Under the pieces are notes generated by a model. It saw nothing but the letters and a program-made list of their open reading frames with translations. It was not told the origin of the DNA and ran no database searches. 64,000 bases of DNA from Paenibacillus harenae DSM 16969 (GTDB lineage Bacteria > Bacillota > Bacilli > Paenibacillales > Paenibacillaceae): positions 294,241 to 358,240 of the forward strand of contig NZ_KE383845.1 in the NCBI RefSeq assembly GCF_000422465.1, in the 5' to 3' direction. This document shows positions 44,299 to 53,444 of the stretch, in pieces; position 1 is the first letter of the stretch, and every line of letters begins with the position of its first letter. Position numbers and translations under genes: made by a program.

Positions 44299-45186
44299 TT
44301 ATTCTTTTACGCTGCCGACCGTCATCCCCTTGACAAAATATTGCTGCAGGAACGGATAAACAAGCATGATCGGAAGCGCGCCAAGGAATATTTGTGCCGT
44401 TCTGAGCGTTCTTTCGCTTAAGTTTTGCAGCGTCGAAAGGTCCTCGACCGTAATCATTTTAATATTGATAGACGTTACTAATGTCGATAGATAGGTTTGC
44501 AGCGGATAATGATCCGGCGAATTCATGTACAAAATTCCGTCGAACCAGGAGTTCCAGTGCCCGACCAGCGTAAAAAGTCCAATCGTTGCAATAGACGGCA
44601 GCGAAACGGGCAAATATACTTTCCATAGGATGGACCAGTGCCCGGCTCCGTCGATTAAGGCGGCTTCCTCCATATCCCTCGGAATTCCCCGGAAGAAATT
44701 CAGCATCAATACGGCGTTCCATACACTAAGCGCGCCGGGAATAATGAGTGCCCAAATACTGTTCATCAGCCCCGTCTCCTTGACGACGATATAGGTCGGA
44801 ATCAGGCCTCCGCCAAAAAACATCGTAATCGCGAAAAACCAAACATAATAAACGCGATACCGGAACTGCTCATACGTCTTCGAAAGCGGATATGCGGTAA
44901 TAAATACTAGAAGCATATTGATCGTCGTCCCCAGAACGACCCTCTGCAGCGTTACCCCGAGCGAACGGAGAAACTCGGGTTTTTGCCCAAGAAATCCGTA
45001 CGCTTCAAGCGTAAATCCGATCGGCCATAATTTTACCGAACCGGCTGAAGCGGCCGCGTTGGAGCTTAAGGACACGGCGAGCAAATGGATGAAGGGCACA
45101 ACGCACATAAACGTTACGATGGTCAGGAAGGAAAGGTTGATAACATTGAATAGCTGCCTCCCTGCCGACTGTTTGTAGAAATGCAA
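44299..45186 (-). CDS. Carbohydrate ABC permease, LplC/YtcP type
   Basis: 295 residues with six TM helices. The EAA loop (EEAALIDGAGHWSILWKVYL...PVSLPS) contacts an MsmX-like ATPase not encoded here. Typical N-terminus (FNVINLSFLTIVTFMCVVPF) and C-terminus (YPFLQQYFVKGMTVGSVKE). TTG start at 45186 with GGGGG at about 7 nt. It lies 17 nt after the partner permease. Imports the oligosaccharide bound by the lipoprotein encoded upstream. Confidence 0.9.
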   Translation of the reverse strand: MHFYKQSAGRQLFNVINLSFLTIVTFMCVVPFIHLLAVSLSSNAAASAGSVKLWPIGFTLEAYGFLGQKPEFLRSLGVTLQRVVLGTTINMLLVFITAYPLSKTYEQFRYRVYYVWFFAITMFFGGGLIPTYIVVKETGLMNSIWALIIPGALSVWNAVLMLNFFRGIPRDMEEAALIDGAGHWSILWKVYLPVSLPSIATIGLFTLVGHWNSWFDGILYMNSPDHYPLQTYLSTLVTSINIKMITVEDLSTLQNLSERTLRTAQIFLGALPIMLVYPFLQQYFVKGMTVGSVKE

Positions 45187-45203
45187 TAGGTTTCCCCCGC
45201 CTT

Positions 45204-46148
45204 CTAGAAAATTCTATAGTTGCTGAATCGGTATGCCAGGTAGTAAGACAGCGATACCAATACGACCGAGATAGCGGATTTAAACAATCCGATAGCCGCC
45301 GCCGGCGCATATTGTTGATCGAACAGGCCCAGCCGGTAGACGAAGGTGTCGATGACATCGGCTTTCTCGTACACAATCGGATTATACAGAATCAATATTT
45401 GATCGAATCCCGCGTTGAGTACCCCTCCCAGGCTCAACGTACAGATTAGAATGATAATGGACGCCATTCCAGGCAGCGTAATGTGTACCATCTGTTTCCA
45501 TCTGCCCGCCCCGTCGACTTCCGCCGCTTCATAGAGATTCGCGTTAATGCTGACAATGGCCGCCAGGAATATAATCATGTTATACCCCATGCCCTTCCAA
45601 ACGTCGGACGCGATAATGATGGTCACAAACCAATGGTTGCTCGCCATAAACATGATCGGGTCAACACCGAAGATGGAGAGGAGGGCATTAACGGGACCTT
45701 TGAGTGAAAAAAGCTCGATCATAATTCCGCCAAGCACGGCCCATGACAGAAAGAACGGCAGAAAGATGCTCGTCTGAATCATCCTCTTAAACCAGTTCTT
45801 TGCCACTTCGTTCAGCAGTAAGGCCATCATTAACGGAACGGCCAAGCCAAAAACAATTTTCATGACGGATATGAAAGTCGTATTCCACAGCACCTGATTA
45901 AAATCAGGGAGATTAAACACGTATTCGAAATTTTTTAATCCGATCCACTTGGACTTCAAAAAGCCGAGCGCAGGCTGAAACTTTTGAAAAGCCATGACAA
46001 TCCCGAACATCGGTCCGTAGGCATAGATCAGCGTTACAATGACGCCGGGAATGAGCATGAGATGCAACGGCAGCTCTTTCTTCCATCTCCGTCGATTCCG
46101 CGGCAGTGCCAATGGCATCTTTCTGGTGCTCGCAGTCGTTTGGTTCAC
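45204..46148 (-). CDS. Carbohydrate ABC permease, LplB type
   Basis: 314 residues, six TM helices, a charged N-terminal arm (PLALPRNRRRWKKELPLHLML) and an EAA loop EAAEVDGAGRWKQMVHITLP. GTG start at 46148 with GGAGG at about 9 nt. It forms the heterodimeric channel with the downstream permease. No ATPase gene is present in the locus, as is usual for this class, which shares a general MsmX-type ATPase. Confidence 0.9.
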   Translation of the reverse strand: MNQTTASTRKMPLALPRNRRRWKKELPLHLMLIPGVIVTLIYAYGPMFGIVMAFQKFQPALGFLKSKWIGLKNFEYVFNLPDFNQVLWNTTFISVMKIVFGLAVPLMMALLLNEVAKNWFKRMIQTSIFLPFFLSWAVLGGIMIELFSLKGPVNALLSIFGVDPIMFMASNHWFVTIIIASDVWKGMGYNMIIFLAAIVSINANLYEAAEVDGAGRWKQMVHITLPGMASIIILICTLSLGGVLNAGFDQILILYNPIVYEKADVIDTFVYRLGLFDQQYAPAAAIGLFKSAISVVLVSLSYYLAYRFSNYRIF

Positions 46149-46186
46149 GTCCGGAAACCTCCGATTTCAATGAAATTTGGCGAAAA

Positions 46187-46228
46187 AAAAGAAGGGGTGC
46201 GCAGTTGCTCCAAATTCCCCTTCTTTTT
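46187..46228 (-). terminator. Intra-operon hairpin between binding protein and permease genes
   Basis: AAAAGAAGGGG (46187-46197) pairs with CCCCTTCTTTT (46217-46227); on the minus strand it is followed by eight T residues. Placed 17 nt after the binding-protein stop, it would let more binding protein than permease be made. Confidence 0.75.
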
Positions 46229-46244
46229 CTGTTGGATCATACGG

Positions 46245-47978
46245 TTATTTATTTGCGTTCTCGGCATACCATTTATTGACTTCAGCCGTAATGTCGTCTC
46301 CGCCCAGCTTCTTCCAATCCGTAACGTATTTGTCGAAATCGGAAACAGGCGCAGAACCTACAATGATCTTCATAAACGTCTCGTCTCTCATCTTGTCGAG
46401 CGAAGAACGCCGTTCAATCATCGTTGGTGTAGGAGGTCCGTAGTATTCGTCCCACACGACCATGCCGTCGTCAACAACCTTCTTGGAGAAGCCGACCCCG
46501 CCGTCTCTGGCTCCGCGGCTGAACCACATCCCCCAGGCCGAGTTGTCTGCCGGATCCGCCTGGAATTTCTTCGCGTTTGCGAATACGGCTTGCGCTTCGC
46601 CCGCACTCGGAAAGTCCTCGGGCAGATCAAGCTTCTCCTGCCCCGCTTCCACGGCGGCGCTGACCGTTTCCATGATCAGATCGAATACTCCGGGGTAATA
46701 AAATCTCGGCGTAAACCATTGATAAACGTAACCGTTGGACGCCCCTTTATAATCCGGGCTTTCCTTGTCCGTATACTTTGGCTTGGTCATCTCAAGGAAG
46801 TAGTTCGCCATCTTGATGGCCGCTTCCGGATGTTTCGCCTCTTTATTGACGACCAAAATACTGTTTATCGATCTTTGATTCAATGTCTTCCCCGGTTTGC
46901 CTTCGAACGATGGCAGCTGAAGAGGAATCCATTCCGCTTTGGGATCGTTATCCTTGCTCAGATTAAGCGGCCAGTTCGGATACCACCATTCGCCAAATGA
47001 TATTCCGACCTTGCCGACCACGATATCCTCGCTGATCTTGTCTTCATCCGCCAGCATGAACTCCTTGTCCAAGATCCCTTTCTCGTACCACGACCGCAGA
47101 GTGGAAAGCGCCGTCTTCGTTTCCGGCTGAATATTTCCCGAGACAAGGCTGCCGTCCGAGCTCTTCAACCAGGCGTTCGGATAAGAGCCGTGACTGTAGA
47201 ACAATCCTTTGGCATCGAATCCCCATCCAAGCAAATTTTTGTTCAATATGACGCCGTAAGTATCATCTGCACCGTTGAGGTTCGGATCGTCGTTGACGAA
47301 CGCTTCGGCTACCTTCTCAAACTCCTCCAATGTGGCGGGAGGCTGCAGCTTGAGATTGTCCAGCCAGTCCTTCCGAATCCACACGATTTGGGTTCCTCCC
47401 GTGCCGCTTCCCGTAACGCCGAGCAGCTTGCCGTCAAACGTGAGGGAGTTTAATGCAAATCGATCATCTTTCTCGATGATTTTTCTCAGCGCGGGAGACG
47501 CATAATTCTCATAAGCATCGGAGAGGTCCGCCAGGATGCCCTGCTCACGGAATTTCTCGAATGTGACCAAGTCGACCTGCATCACGTCAGGCAGATCGCC
47601 CGACGCGATCGATAAACTGAATTTTTGATCAAACTGGTCTTGAGGGACGCTCCATAAGTATTTGAGGTCGATGTTCAGCATTTCTTTCAAATCTTTGACA
47701 AAACCGCTCGTTTCAGGCTTAACGCCCGGAAGAGCGTCGGCCTCTTCCGGAGGCCGGAAGGAGAGCACTTGGGTAACCGTTACGGGCTCATCGTATTTAC
47801 CCAATGGATCGAAATTTTCAGTCTCATTCGTTTGGTTATCGCCGGATGACGATTCCGGGCTCGTATTGCTTTGATTCGGATTCTGATTCTTGTTATCTCC
47901 GCTGCTGCATGCAGGCAACATGAGAAACGCAAATAGTAGAGCAAAGATTAATGGATAGACGGCAATCTTTCTCTTCAT
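46245..47978 (-). CDS. Extracellular solute-binding lipoprotein, LplA type
   Basis: 577 residues. Lipobox FLMLPACSSGDN (Cys at about 25), an Asn/Ser-rich linker, then a large two-lobe type-2 periplasmic-binding fold. The length is typical of the Paenibacillus/B. subtilis LplA family (500-580). Conserved pieces: KDLKEMLNIDLKYLWSVPQD, FEKFREQGILADLSDAYENY, GTQIVWIRKDWLDNL and VGISFGEWWYPNWPL. ATG with GGGAGG at about 6 nt. It captures the sugar for the two permeases. Confidence 0.9.
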   Translation of the reverse strand: MKRKIAVYPLIFALLFAFLMLPACSSGDNKNQNPNQSNTSPESSSGDNQTNETENFDPLGKYDEPVTVTQVLSFRPPEEADALPGVKPETSGFVKDLKEMLNIDLKYLWSVPQDQFDQKFSLSIASGDLPDVMQVDLVTFEKFREQGILADLSDAYENYASPALRKIIEKDDRFALNSLTFDGKLLGVTGSGTGGTQIVWIRKDWLDNLKLQPPATLEEFEKVAEAFVNDDPNLNGADDTYGVILNKNLLGWGFDAKGLFYSHGSYPNAWLKSSDGSLVSGNIQPETKTALSTLRSWYEKGILDKEFMLADEDKISEDIVVGKVGISFGEWWYPNWPLNLSKDNDPKAEWIPLQLPSFEGKPGKTLNQRSINSILVVNKEAKHPEAAIKMANYFLEMTKPKYTDKESPDYKGASNGYVYQWFTPRFYYPGVFDLIMETVSAAVEAGQEKLDLPEDFPSAGEAQAVFANAKKFQADPADNSAWGMWFSRGARDGGVGFSKKVVDDGMVVWDEYYGPPTPTMIERRSSLDKMRDETFMKIIVGSAPVSDFDKYVTDWKKLGGDDITAEVNKWYAENANK

Positions 47979-48078
47979 GCTATTCCTCCCTTTCGAAGTA
48001 TGGCGATTTCCTTTACATATTTATCATAAGTCCGGCCATAACTTCGGGACAATATCAAGATCTTTACATGCTTCTGTT

Positions 48079-49761
48079 CTATTTACCTCTCCTGACAGCG
48101 GTTTCTCTAAACTCCTGCGGCGAGGATCCCGTCATCTTGCGGAAGAAGGAAGTAAAGTAAGAAGGCGATTCAAATCCCAGCTTAAGGGCGATTTCATTCA
48201 CCTTCAGCTGCGTATGCATAAGCATGTCCATCGCGGCATTCTTTCTCGCTTCGTTGATGTAATCGGACAAATTGCGGCCGGTCAGCTGCTTATAGAAGCG
48301 GGAGAGATAAGAAGGGTTGAAATAAACGACTTCCGCAATGCGGGCAAGCGACAGATCGTTACCTAAATTTTCGTTCACGAAACGGTGAACCCGTTCGACG
48401 ATCCGATGTTCGCTATTCTCGATTTGCTCCTTCTTCATCTGGCAGATCAGCTCGCATAGCCTGATCAACTGCTCTTCGATTGTCCCCCATTCCGCCTGCG
48501 ACTCAAATACGGAAATACTGGCAATCCGGATTTCATGCAGCGATTTATCGGAAAAATCCATGCTGTTCAGGGCGGACAAATAAACTAACAGAAGCATATA
48601 ATAACGCTCCTTCCCCATCACGTAGTTGGGATTCGTCTCATTTTTTAACACGCTGACCAAATCCGCGGTTAAACCGGCAGCTTCCTTCTCATTGCCTTCG
48701 TCCAGAAATTTTTCTAAAGCATGAAGCTTTTTATTAAATTCAACGGCTGGAGGAGCGGCGTATTTTCTTGTTTCCCCCTTAAACCATTCGTCTGATTTGT
48801 CAAGATCGATGACCGCCATCTCCGGCCCGAATACAGCCCGCTGCTTGAACACCGCTTTTATCAAATCAAACTCTTTTCCAATCTCATTCCCTTTAACCGC
48901 CCCCCTGCCCACGACAAACGATATCGAAACGCCCAGTTCATTGCGGCAGCTGTTTTGCACCGGTTCCAGCATTCCCTTCAAATAATAGACCAGTGCCTGC
49001 CAGTCCGTTCCGCCAGTTTCCTCCGTAAATCTAGTAGAGGCCGTATCGGGCTGGACAAACCAACAGAGAACGCTTCGGTCATGGATAACCGTTTCCGCTT
49101 TGATTTGCAGAGGCAGATGCTCCGCGAAAAGGTTCTGCACCGAATAATAGATTTCCATTTTTTTCATATAAGTCATTTTTTCTTGCCAATGATCAACCAT
49201 TCCGGAAAACATAATGAACGGTTTTCCCAGGTCGATAAGCAAGGACGGTCCATCGTACCACTCGCTGCGCCCGGCATTTGCGGCGTTGTCCCCGATCAGC
49301 AGCGCTTCAAAAAGTTCCTTTTTCAATAAAGGCTCCGCTACCGTCAGCTTCAGGCTGGCCCGTTTCAGCATGTTCAGATTCCTTCGCTCCTCCTCGAATT
49401 TACCGAGGACTGCGCTTACCGCTTTATGAATCACATCGATCCCTTCCATTTTCAGGATGTAACTGTCTACATTTTTTTGGATCGCTTTGTAGGCATAATC
49501 GAATTCACTGTGCCCGGTAAGCAAAATGACTCGGCAGGAAGGCCAATAAAACAAGACATCGTCGACCAGCTGCAGTCCGCTTTTTCCCGGCATCCGTATA
49601 TCGCTGATCAGAAGATCGATTTTCGTTCTTTTCGCAATTTCCAACGCTTCGTCCGCCGAATAAGCTTTACACAGGTCAAGCTCCCATTCTTCTTCCTGGA
49701 AATGCTGCTGCAATCCGTCTACAATGGCAGGCTCGTCATCAACAATTAATAATCGGAACAT
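48079..49761 (-). CDS. YesN-type AraC response regulator
   Basis: 560 residues: receiver domain (phospho-Asp in DLLISDIRMPGKSG; IVDDEP acid pocket), a long middle domain, and two AraC helix-turn-helix motifs at the C-terminus (LSLARIAEVVYFNPSYLSRF and LKVNEIALKLGFESPSYFTS). It starts 14 nt after the histidine kinase gene. In such loci the regulator activates the adjacent sugar transporter when the kinase senses the extracellular ligand. The 100-nt gap to the binding-protein gene is the likely target site. Confidence 0.9.
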   Translation of the reverse strand: MFRLLIVDDEPAIVDGLQQHFQEEEWELDLCKAYSADEALEIAKRTKIDLLISDIRMPGKSGLQLVDDVLFYWPSCRVILLTGHSEFDYAYKAIQKNVDSYILKMEGIDVIHKAVSAVLGKFEEERRNLNMLKRASLKLTVAEPLLKKELFEALLIGDNAANAGRSEWYDGPSLLIDLGKPFIMFSGMVDHWQEKMTYMKKMEIYYSVQNLFAEHLPLQIKAETVIHDRSVLCWFVQPDTASTRFTEETGGTDWQALVYYLKGMLEPVQNSCRNELGVSISFVVGRGAVKGNEIGKEFDLIKAVFKQRAVFGPEMAVIDLDKSDEWFKGETRKYAAPPAVEFNKKLHALEKFLDEGNEKEAAGLTADLVSVLKNETNPNYVMGKERYYMLLLVYLSALNSMDFSDKSLHEIRIASISVFESQAEWGTIEEQLIRLCELICQMKKEQIENSEHRIVERVHRFVNENLGNDLSLARIAEVVYFNPSYLSRFYKQLTGRNLSDYINEARKNAAMDMLMHTQLKVNEIALKLGFESPSYFTSFFRKMTGSSPQEFRETAVRRGK

Positions 49762-49775
49762 TCATCTCAGACCCC

Positions 49776-51506
49776 TTATTTATCAAAATAAATGCGAATC
49801 TCCGCCTTTAATCCGCCCATTGCGCTTCGGGAGACAAAAACGCCGCTATGTTCGCCGAATTGCAGCTGAATTCTCCGGCAGACGTTAACGAGTCCCGTTT
49901 TTTCGGAAATATGCGATGCGTTGTCAAGAGTATTCCGCAATTCAAGCAGCGATTCTTCCGTAAGCGCATTCCCGTCGTCCTCGACAACTATGGACAACCG
50001 ATTATCCTGAAGGGTCGTTTCCATTTGGACATGCCCGCGGCGCATCCCGTTTTCGAAGGCGTGCTCGAACGCATTCTCGACAAGCGGCTGCACAATTATA
50101 CGGGGAACTTCCACTGTTCTTCCGGATTCGGGAAGCTCGGATGCTTCCACATGGATCCGGTTAGAGAAGCGGATGCTTTGAATTTCGCAATAGTCCAGCG
50201 CATGCCGATACTCTTCCTCAAGCGATACCGTGTCCTTCCCGCTGCGCGTAATAAATTGATAATAGCCTCCGAGCTTCTGCGCCAATGTCGCTGAGCTTTC
50301 CAGATCGCCGCTCCGGCAAATCATATAGAGATTAAAGAAGCTGTTATACAGAAAATGCGGATTAATTTGGGACTGCAGCTGCTTCAGTTCGGAATGCTGA
50401 AGAGCGATTTTTTGCTCGTAATTCTCATTGATCGACTGCCTCAGCTTATCGACCATCTGGTCAAAATTGCGGTACAAATAACCGAATTCGTTATCGTGCT
50501 GCTGACTTCGAAGCGAGACGATCAGGTTATCCGTTTCCAATTTTTTAAATGCCCGGATCAGCTTTTTTAAAGGTTTATGAATCATTAAATTAATGGAGAA
50601 GGAGAACATGATTACGATTGCTATCGAAACGCAGGAAAAGAGGATAAACCAGAAATTGAACTTTTTGAGCGGCTCGGTCACTTCGCTTTCGCTCATATAC
50701 GTATATAATGTCAGTCCAAGGGTGCGGATTTCGGTGCTGGTGATCATATAGTTGTGGTTGCCGATCTTCATCCTATGAAATTCCTGTTCATGACCTGGTT
50801 CATGGATCGCTTTGATTGCTTTAAGTTGTTCCAAAACCGGTTCATACGCTCTCACCGAAATCAAAGTGTCGAATCCGTCATTTGCCAGCAGAGCGCCGGA
50901 GTCCTGATAATACTCAATAAGATGCGACAGCGTCTCCACGAGCTTCGGGACGGAGAGCTCCATGTATACAAGGATATTGCCGTTGTTGCCGGATTCGATA
51001 AAAAACAATCTGCCGTCGTCATAATAGAAAGGCTGTGCGGATTGCAAGGGACTGTACCCCGATATGATGGAAAATTCGGAATTCTCCGCGGTTTTCGCGA
51101 CGCCGTTCTGCGTAGAAATGGTTCTGCCGAGGGATCTGATGTACGTTCCGACATTGACAAGGTAATCGCTTGAATCCTGAATCGAGACAAGACGTTCTCC
51201 GATTCGATTTACGAGTTGGAAATCTTCAAAGCCGTCTAACTGTTCGCCAAGAAAACTTAACTTCTGCAGGTCGGAGTCGTTCAACAGATGCAGCTGCTGC
51301 TTGCGGACAAACGCAATCTGGTCGTCCAACTGACTGGAATAGAAGGTGACATTGGACAGGCTTGAATTGGCAAAGCCTTTCTTCATAATCGTTAGACCCG
51401 ACATATTCATCCATAAATTAATCAGATAAACCGGGATCATCATCGCCATGAACACAATAATGACCTTTTGATAGACGTGCAGATTCGACCGTATGTTTAG
51501 TTTCAT
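49776..51506 (-). CDS. YesM-type sensor histidine kinase
   Basis: 576 residues: TM1 about 12-32, extracytoplasmic dCache-like sensor (about 35-275), TM2 about 280-302, HAMP, then a His_kinase domain with phospho-His in QSQINPHFLYNSFFNLYMI, an N box (VQPLVENAFEHAFENG) and a terminal GLVNVCRRIQLQFG. ATG at 51506 with GAGGAG about 10 nt upstream is preferred over in-frame starts at 51575 and 51527. It pairs with the YesN-type regulator and heads the glycan locus. Confidence 0.88.
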   Translation of the reverse strand: MKLNIRSNLHVYQKVIIVFMAMMIPVYLINLWMNMSGLTIMKKGFANSSLSNVTFYSSQLDDQIAFVRKQQLHLLNDSDLQKLSFLGEQLDGFEDFQLVNRIGERLVSIQDSSDYLVNVGTYIRSLGRTISTQNGVAKTAENSEFSIISGYSPLQSAQPFYYDDGRLFFIESGNNGNILVYMELSVPKLVETLSHLIEYYQDSGALLANDGFDTLISVRAYEPVLEQLKAIKAIHEPGHEQEFHRMKIGNHNYMITSTEIRTLGLTLYTYMSESEVTEPLKKFNFWFILFSCVSIAIVIMFSFSINLMIHKPLKKLIRAFKKLETDNLIVSLRSQQHDNEFGYLYRNFDQMVDKLRQSINENYEQKIALQHSELKQLQSQINPHFLYNSFFNLYMICRSGDLESSATLAQKLGGYYQFITRSGKDTVSLEEEYRHALDYCEIQSIRFSNRIHVEASELPESGRTVEVPRIIVQPLVENAFEHAFENGMRRGHVQMETTLQDNRLSIVVEDDGNALTEESLLELRNTLDNASHISEKTGLVNVCRRIQLQFGEHSGVFVSRSAMGGLKAEIRIYFDK

Positions 51507-51951
51507 CAAGACTCGGCTCCTCTCCATCGAGACCGGAATGGGTTCTCGAACAGCTGCTGAAATGTTCTGTACCATTTACGACACATCTGGAGCAATGTCC
51601 TTCTTTTCGACATCAAGGCAAGATTTGCCTCCGCTAACAACGCCTCCAAAAAGCATAAACGGCTGCTGCTTCGCTCGAACCTTCAGCTGCATCTTCATAC
51701 AGCTCGGTTCTGTGCCTTGAATTTCAAAAAAAAAGCTGCCACCTACGCCGCTTCTCCGGCGTAAATGACAGCTTTATTCGTTTGCGCTGCACACTCGTTG
51801 TACTTCTAATGAATAGCAGGTTAATCTTCGACCCTGCAATCCGCATTCCTATGCGCCGGAATTGCGAGATTCACACAGCAGCCTGCTCTGCGCACCGCGC
51901 TCCAGCGAGCGCCTGATTTGCGATCTGTGACCAACAAAAACTTCGCAGCAG
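51507..51951. other. 445-nt intergenic region
   Basis: Contains the VOC-gene terminator (51723-51775) and the presumed promoter of the kinase-led operon, which I could not place. A 40-codon minus-strand open frame (51576-51698) lacks a ribosome binding site. Nothing else is seen. Confidence 0.5.
51723..51775 (-). terminator. Terminator after the VOC gene
   Basis: AAAGCTG (51732-51738) and TACGCCG (51744-51750) pair with CGGCGTA (51757-51763) and CAGCTTT (51769-51775). The minus strand ends in nine T residues. Confidence 0.75.
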
Positions 51952-52371
51952 TCAGTTTGCGTCGGCATTATGCTCCGCATATTGCTCATCGCTCGGTTCA
52001 ACCCATTGTACGAGTTGAATAACGACACCATTGGGGTCGGTAACTTGGAATAGGCGTTCACCCCAAGGGTCCTCTCGAATAGGTTCCGTGATCATGACGC
52101 CTTCGTTTTTAAGGCGTTCATATTCAACCTCGAGTTCATCGACGACAAAGGCCACGATTACACCCGATACTGTGTCATTGCGAATGGCTTCGGGAAGAAC
52201 GTCCTTCCCCGATTCCAGGAAAATAATAGGCATGTTGAACCCTTGATGTGTGAGATAAGCAAAGCCGTCCGCACTCCACTTTTCTTGAAATTTAAAGTGT
52301 GTCTTTAAAAATTCGCTTGATGCCTCCACATCGTAAACGGTTAAAGACAAGGCGGTTGAATTGATTTTCAA
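51952..52371 (-). CDS. VOC family (glyoxalase/bleomycin-resistance-like) protein
   Basis: About 139 residues with two beta-alpha-beta-beta-beta modules: LSLTVYDVEASSEFLKTHFKF, YLTHQGFNMPIIFLE, VSGVIVAFVVDELEVEYERL, WGERLFQVTDPNGVVIQLVQW. The C-terminal half keeps the family's DPxGxxhxh ending; metal ligands are not clear. A TTG start at 52371 has AAAGGGTG at 8 nt; a start at 52401 would add ten basic residues. Divergent from a tandem MerR regulator, which likely controls it. A role in resistance to a toxic small molecule is inferred. Confidence 0.78.
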   Translation of the reverse strand: MKINSTALSLTVYDVEASSEFLKTHFKFQEKWSADGFAYLTHQGFNMPIIFLESGKDVLPEAIRNDTVSGVIVAFVVDELEVEYERLKNEGVMITEPIREDPWGERLFQVTDPNGVVIQLVQWVEPSDEQYAEHNADAN

Positions 52372-52415
52372 TCGTATTACACCCTTTCGTTTTAGATTCA
52401 ATCTTATCTTACTAC

Positions 52416-52449
52416 ATATAAGCTAGAGCTAAAGTTCAGGAGCTTATAT
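52416..52449. promoter_or_regulatory. Operator-like dyad between VOC and MerR genes
   Basis: ATATAAGCT (52416-52424) and its exact reverse complement AGCTTATAT (52441-52449) flank 16 nt. The position between divergent genes suits a MerR-family site. A TATAAT for the MerR gene lies at 52492-52497. Confidence 0.5.
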
Positions 52450-52525
52450 CCTATATTAAAGAACTAAAATGAAATCAACTCTAGATTTTAGTATAATGTT
52501 TACATCTAAATCGGAGGTGGATGAA

Positions 52526-53224
52526 GTGGCATTAAGACCGGCTGATATCGCTCGCAAGCTCAACATTAGCACGAGCTCATTACGGCATTATGAGGAATGG
52601 GGGTTGATTCCACCCGTCGAGCGTTCCGCTAAAGGTTACCGGGTATATACCGAGTTTCATGTTGCTTTTTTCGAATGTATAAGGGCGATGGCGGATGGTT
52701 TCGGGCTGCAATTAACTGCAGAAGTTCTTAAAAACATTCACACCAATCGCGTCAATTTCGCTTTTTGGCTCGTTAACGAAGCACAATCCTCCCTGCATAA
52801 CGAGAAGATCATATCCGAGAAAACATTGAAAAGTTTAGAGGAGCCTCTTATTGCACAAGAGGGACCTTTAACAATTAGTGAGATATCGAGAGAAACGGGA
52901 ATTCCGACGACAACGATCCGGTACTGGGAAAAGGTTGGGCTGCTCACTATCCCGCGTGACAACGAAAACAAATACCGTATTTTAAACCAAAACCATATTC
53001 GTCAGATTCGCGTTATTCATACTCTCAAATCATCTCCGTATGTTTATACATACTCGCTAAACGGGATCAAAGAGATTATTCGAGAGCTTAAAAGCGACGA
53101 TTTCGATAAAATAAGGAAAATCTCTACCGATTACCAGATCCACTTGGATCGCATGAATCAACTTCAAATGAAAGGCGTCCGTTATTTATATCAGCTTTGT
53201 GAGAAATTAGAATTGATTCCTTAA
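52526..53224 (+). CDS. Tandem MerR-domain transcriptional regulator
   Basis: 232 residues. Two MerR helix-turn-helix modules in one chain: residues about 1-70 (RPADIARKLNISTSSLRHYE then EWGLIPP) and about 115-180 (TISEISRETGIPTTTIRYWE then KVGLLTIPRDNENKYR), each with its wing. A C-terminal helix (about 190-232) is short and has no Cys metal site. GTG at 52526 has GGAGGTGG at about 7 nt; an ATG at 52469 is in frame but overlaps the promoter. Usual MerR proteins have one domain and dimerise; here a single chain could mimic a dimer. Confidence 0.85.
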   Translation: MALRPADIARKLNISTSSLRHYEEWGLIPPVERSAKGYRVYTEFHVAFFECIRAMADGFGLQLTAEVLKNIHTNRVNFAFWLVNEAQSSLHNEKIISEKTLKSLEEPLIAQEGPLTISEISRETGIPTTTIRYWEKVGLLTIPRDNENKYRILNQNHIRQIRVIHTLKSSPYVYTYSLNGIKEIIRELKSDDFDKIRKISTDYQIHLDRMNQLQMKGVRYLYQLCEKLELIP

Positions 53225-53327
53225 TGCAAATGGCTATGAAGGGAAAATAGCCGCTGTTTGCGTAAAATCGTTACGCCTTAGCCAAAAAATCTAATCATTT
53301 CAGATAGGGCAGCTTCGTCATAAATCC

Positions 53328-53406
53328 TGCAACACTATTTGTGGTGCGGTTACCACGCTGTCTGTAACGGCAAATTTTAGAGCCATCCTTTGCAGGATGG
53401 CTCTTT
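53328..53406 (+). repeat. Hairpin element, family A, copy A1
   Basis: Diverged copy: TTTGTGGTGCGGTTACCACG, then CTGTAACGGCAAATTTTAG, then the terminator-like AGAGCCATCC/GGATGGCTCT hairpin. It lies 39 nt after the stop of the minus-strand gene at 53445. Confidence 0.75.
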
Positions 53407-53444
53407 CCGGGGTAATCGCACGTGTTTCTTCTTTCAGTAACAAA

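Noticed and set aside
51576..51698. 40-codon minus-strand ORF before the YesM-type kinase
   Set aside because: No Shine-Dalgarno sequence at a useful distance and no similarity recognised; it lies in the expected leader of the kinase operon.
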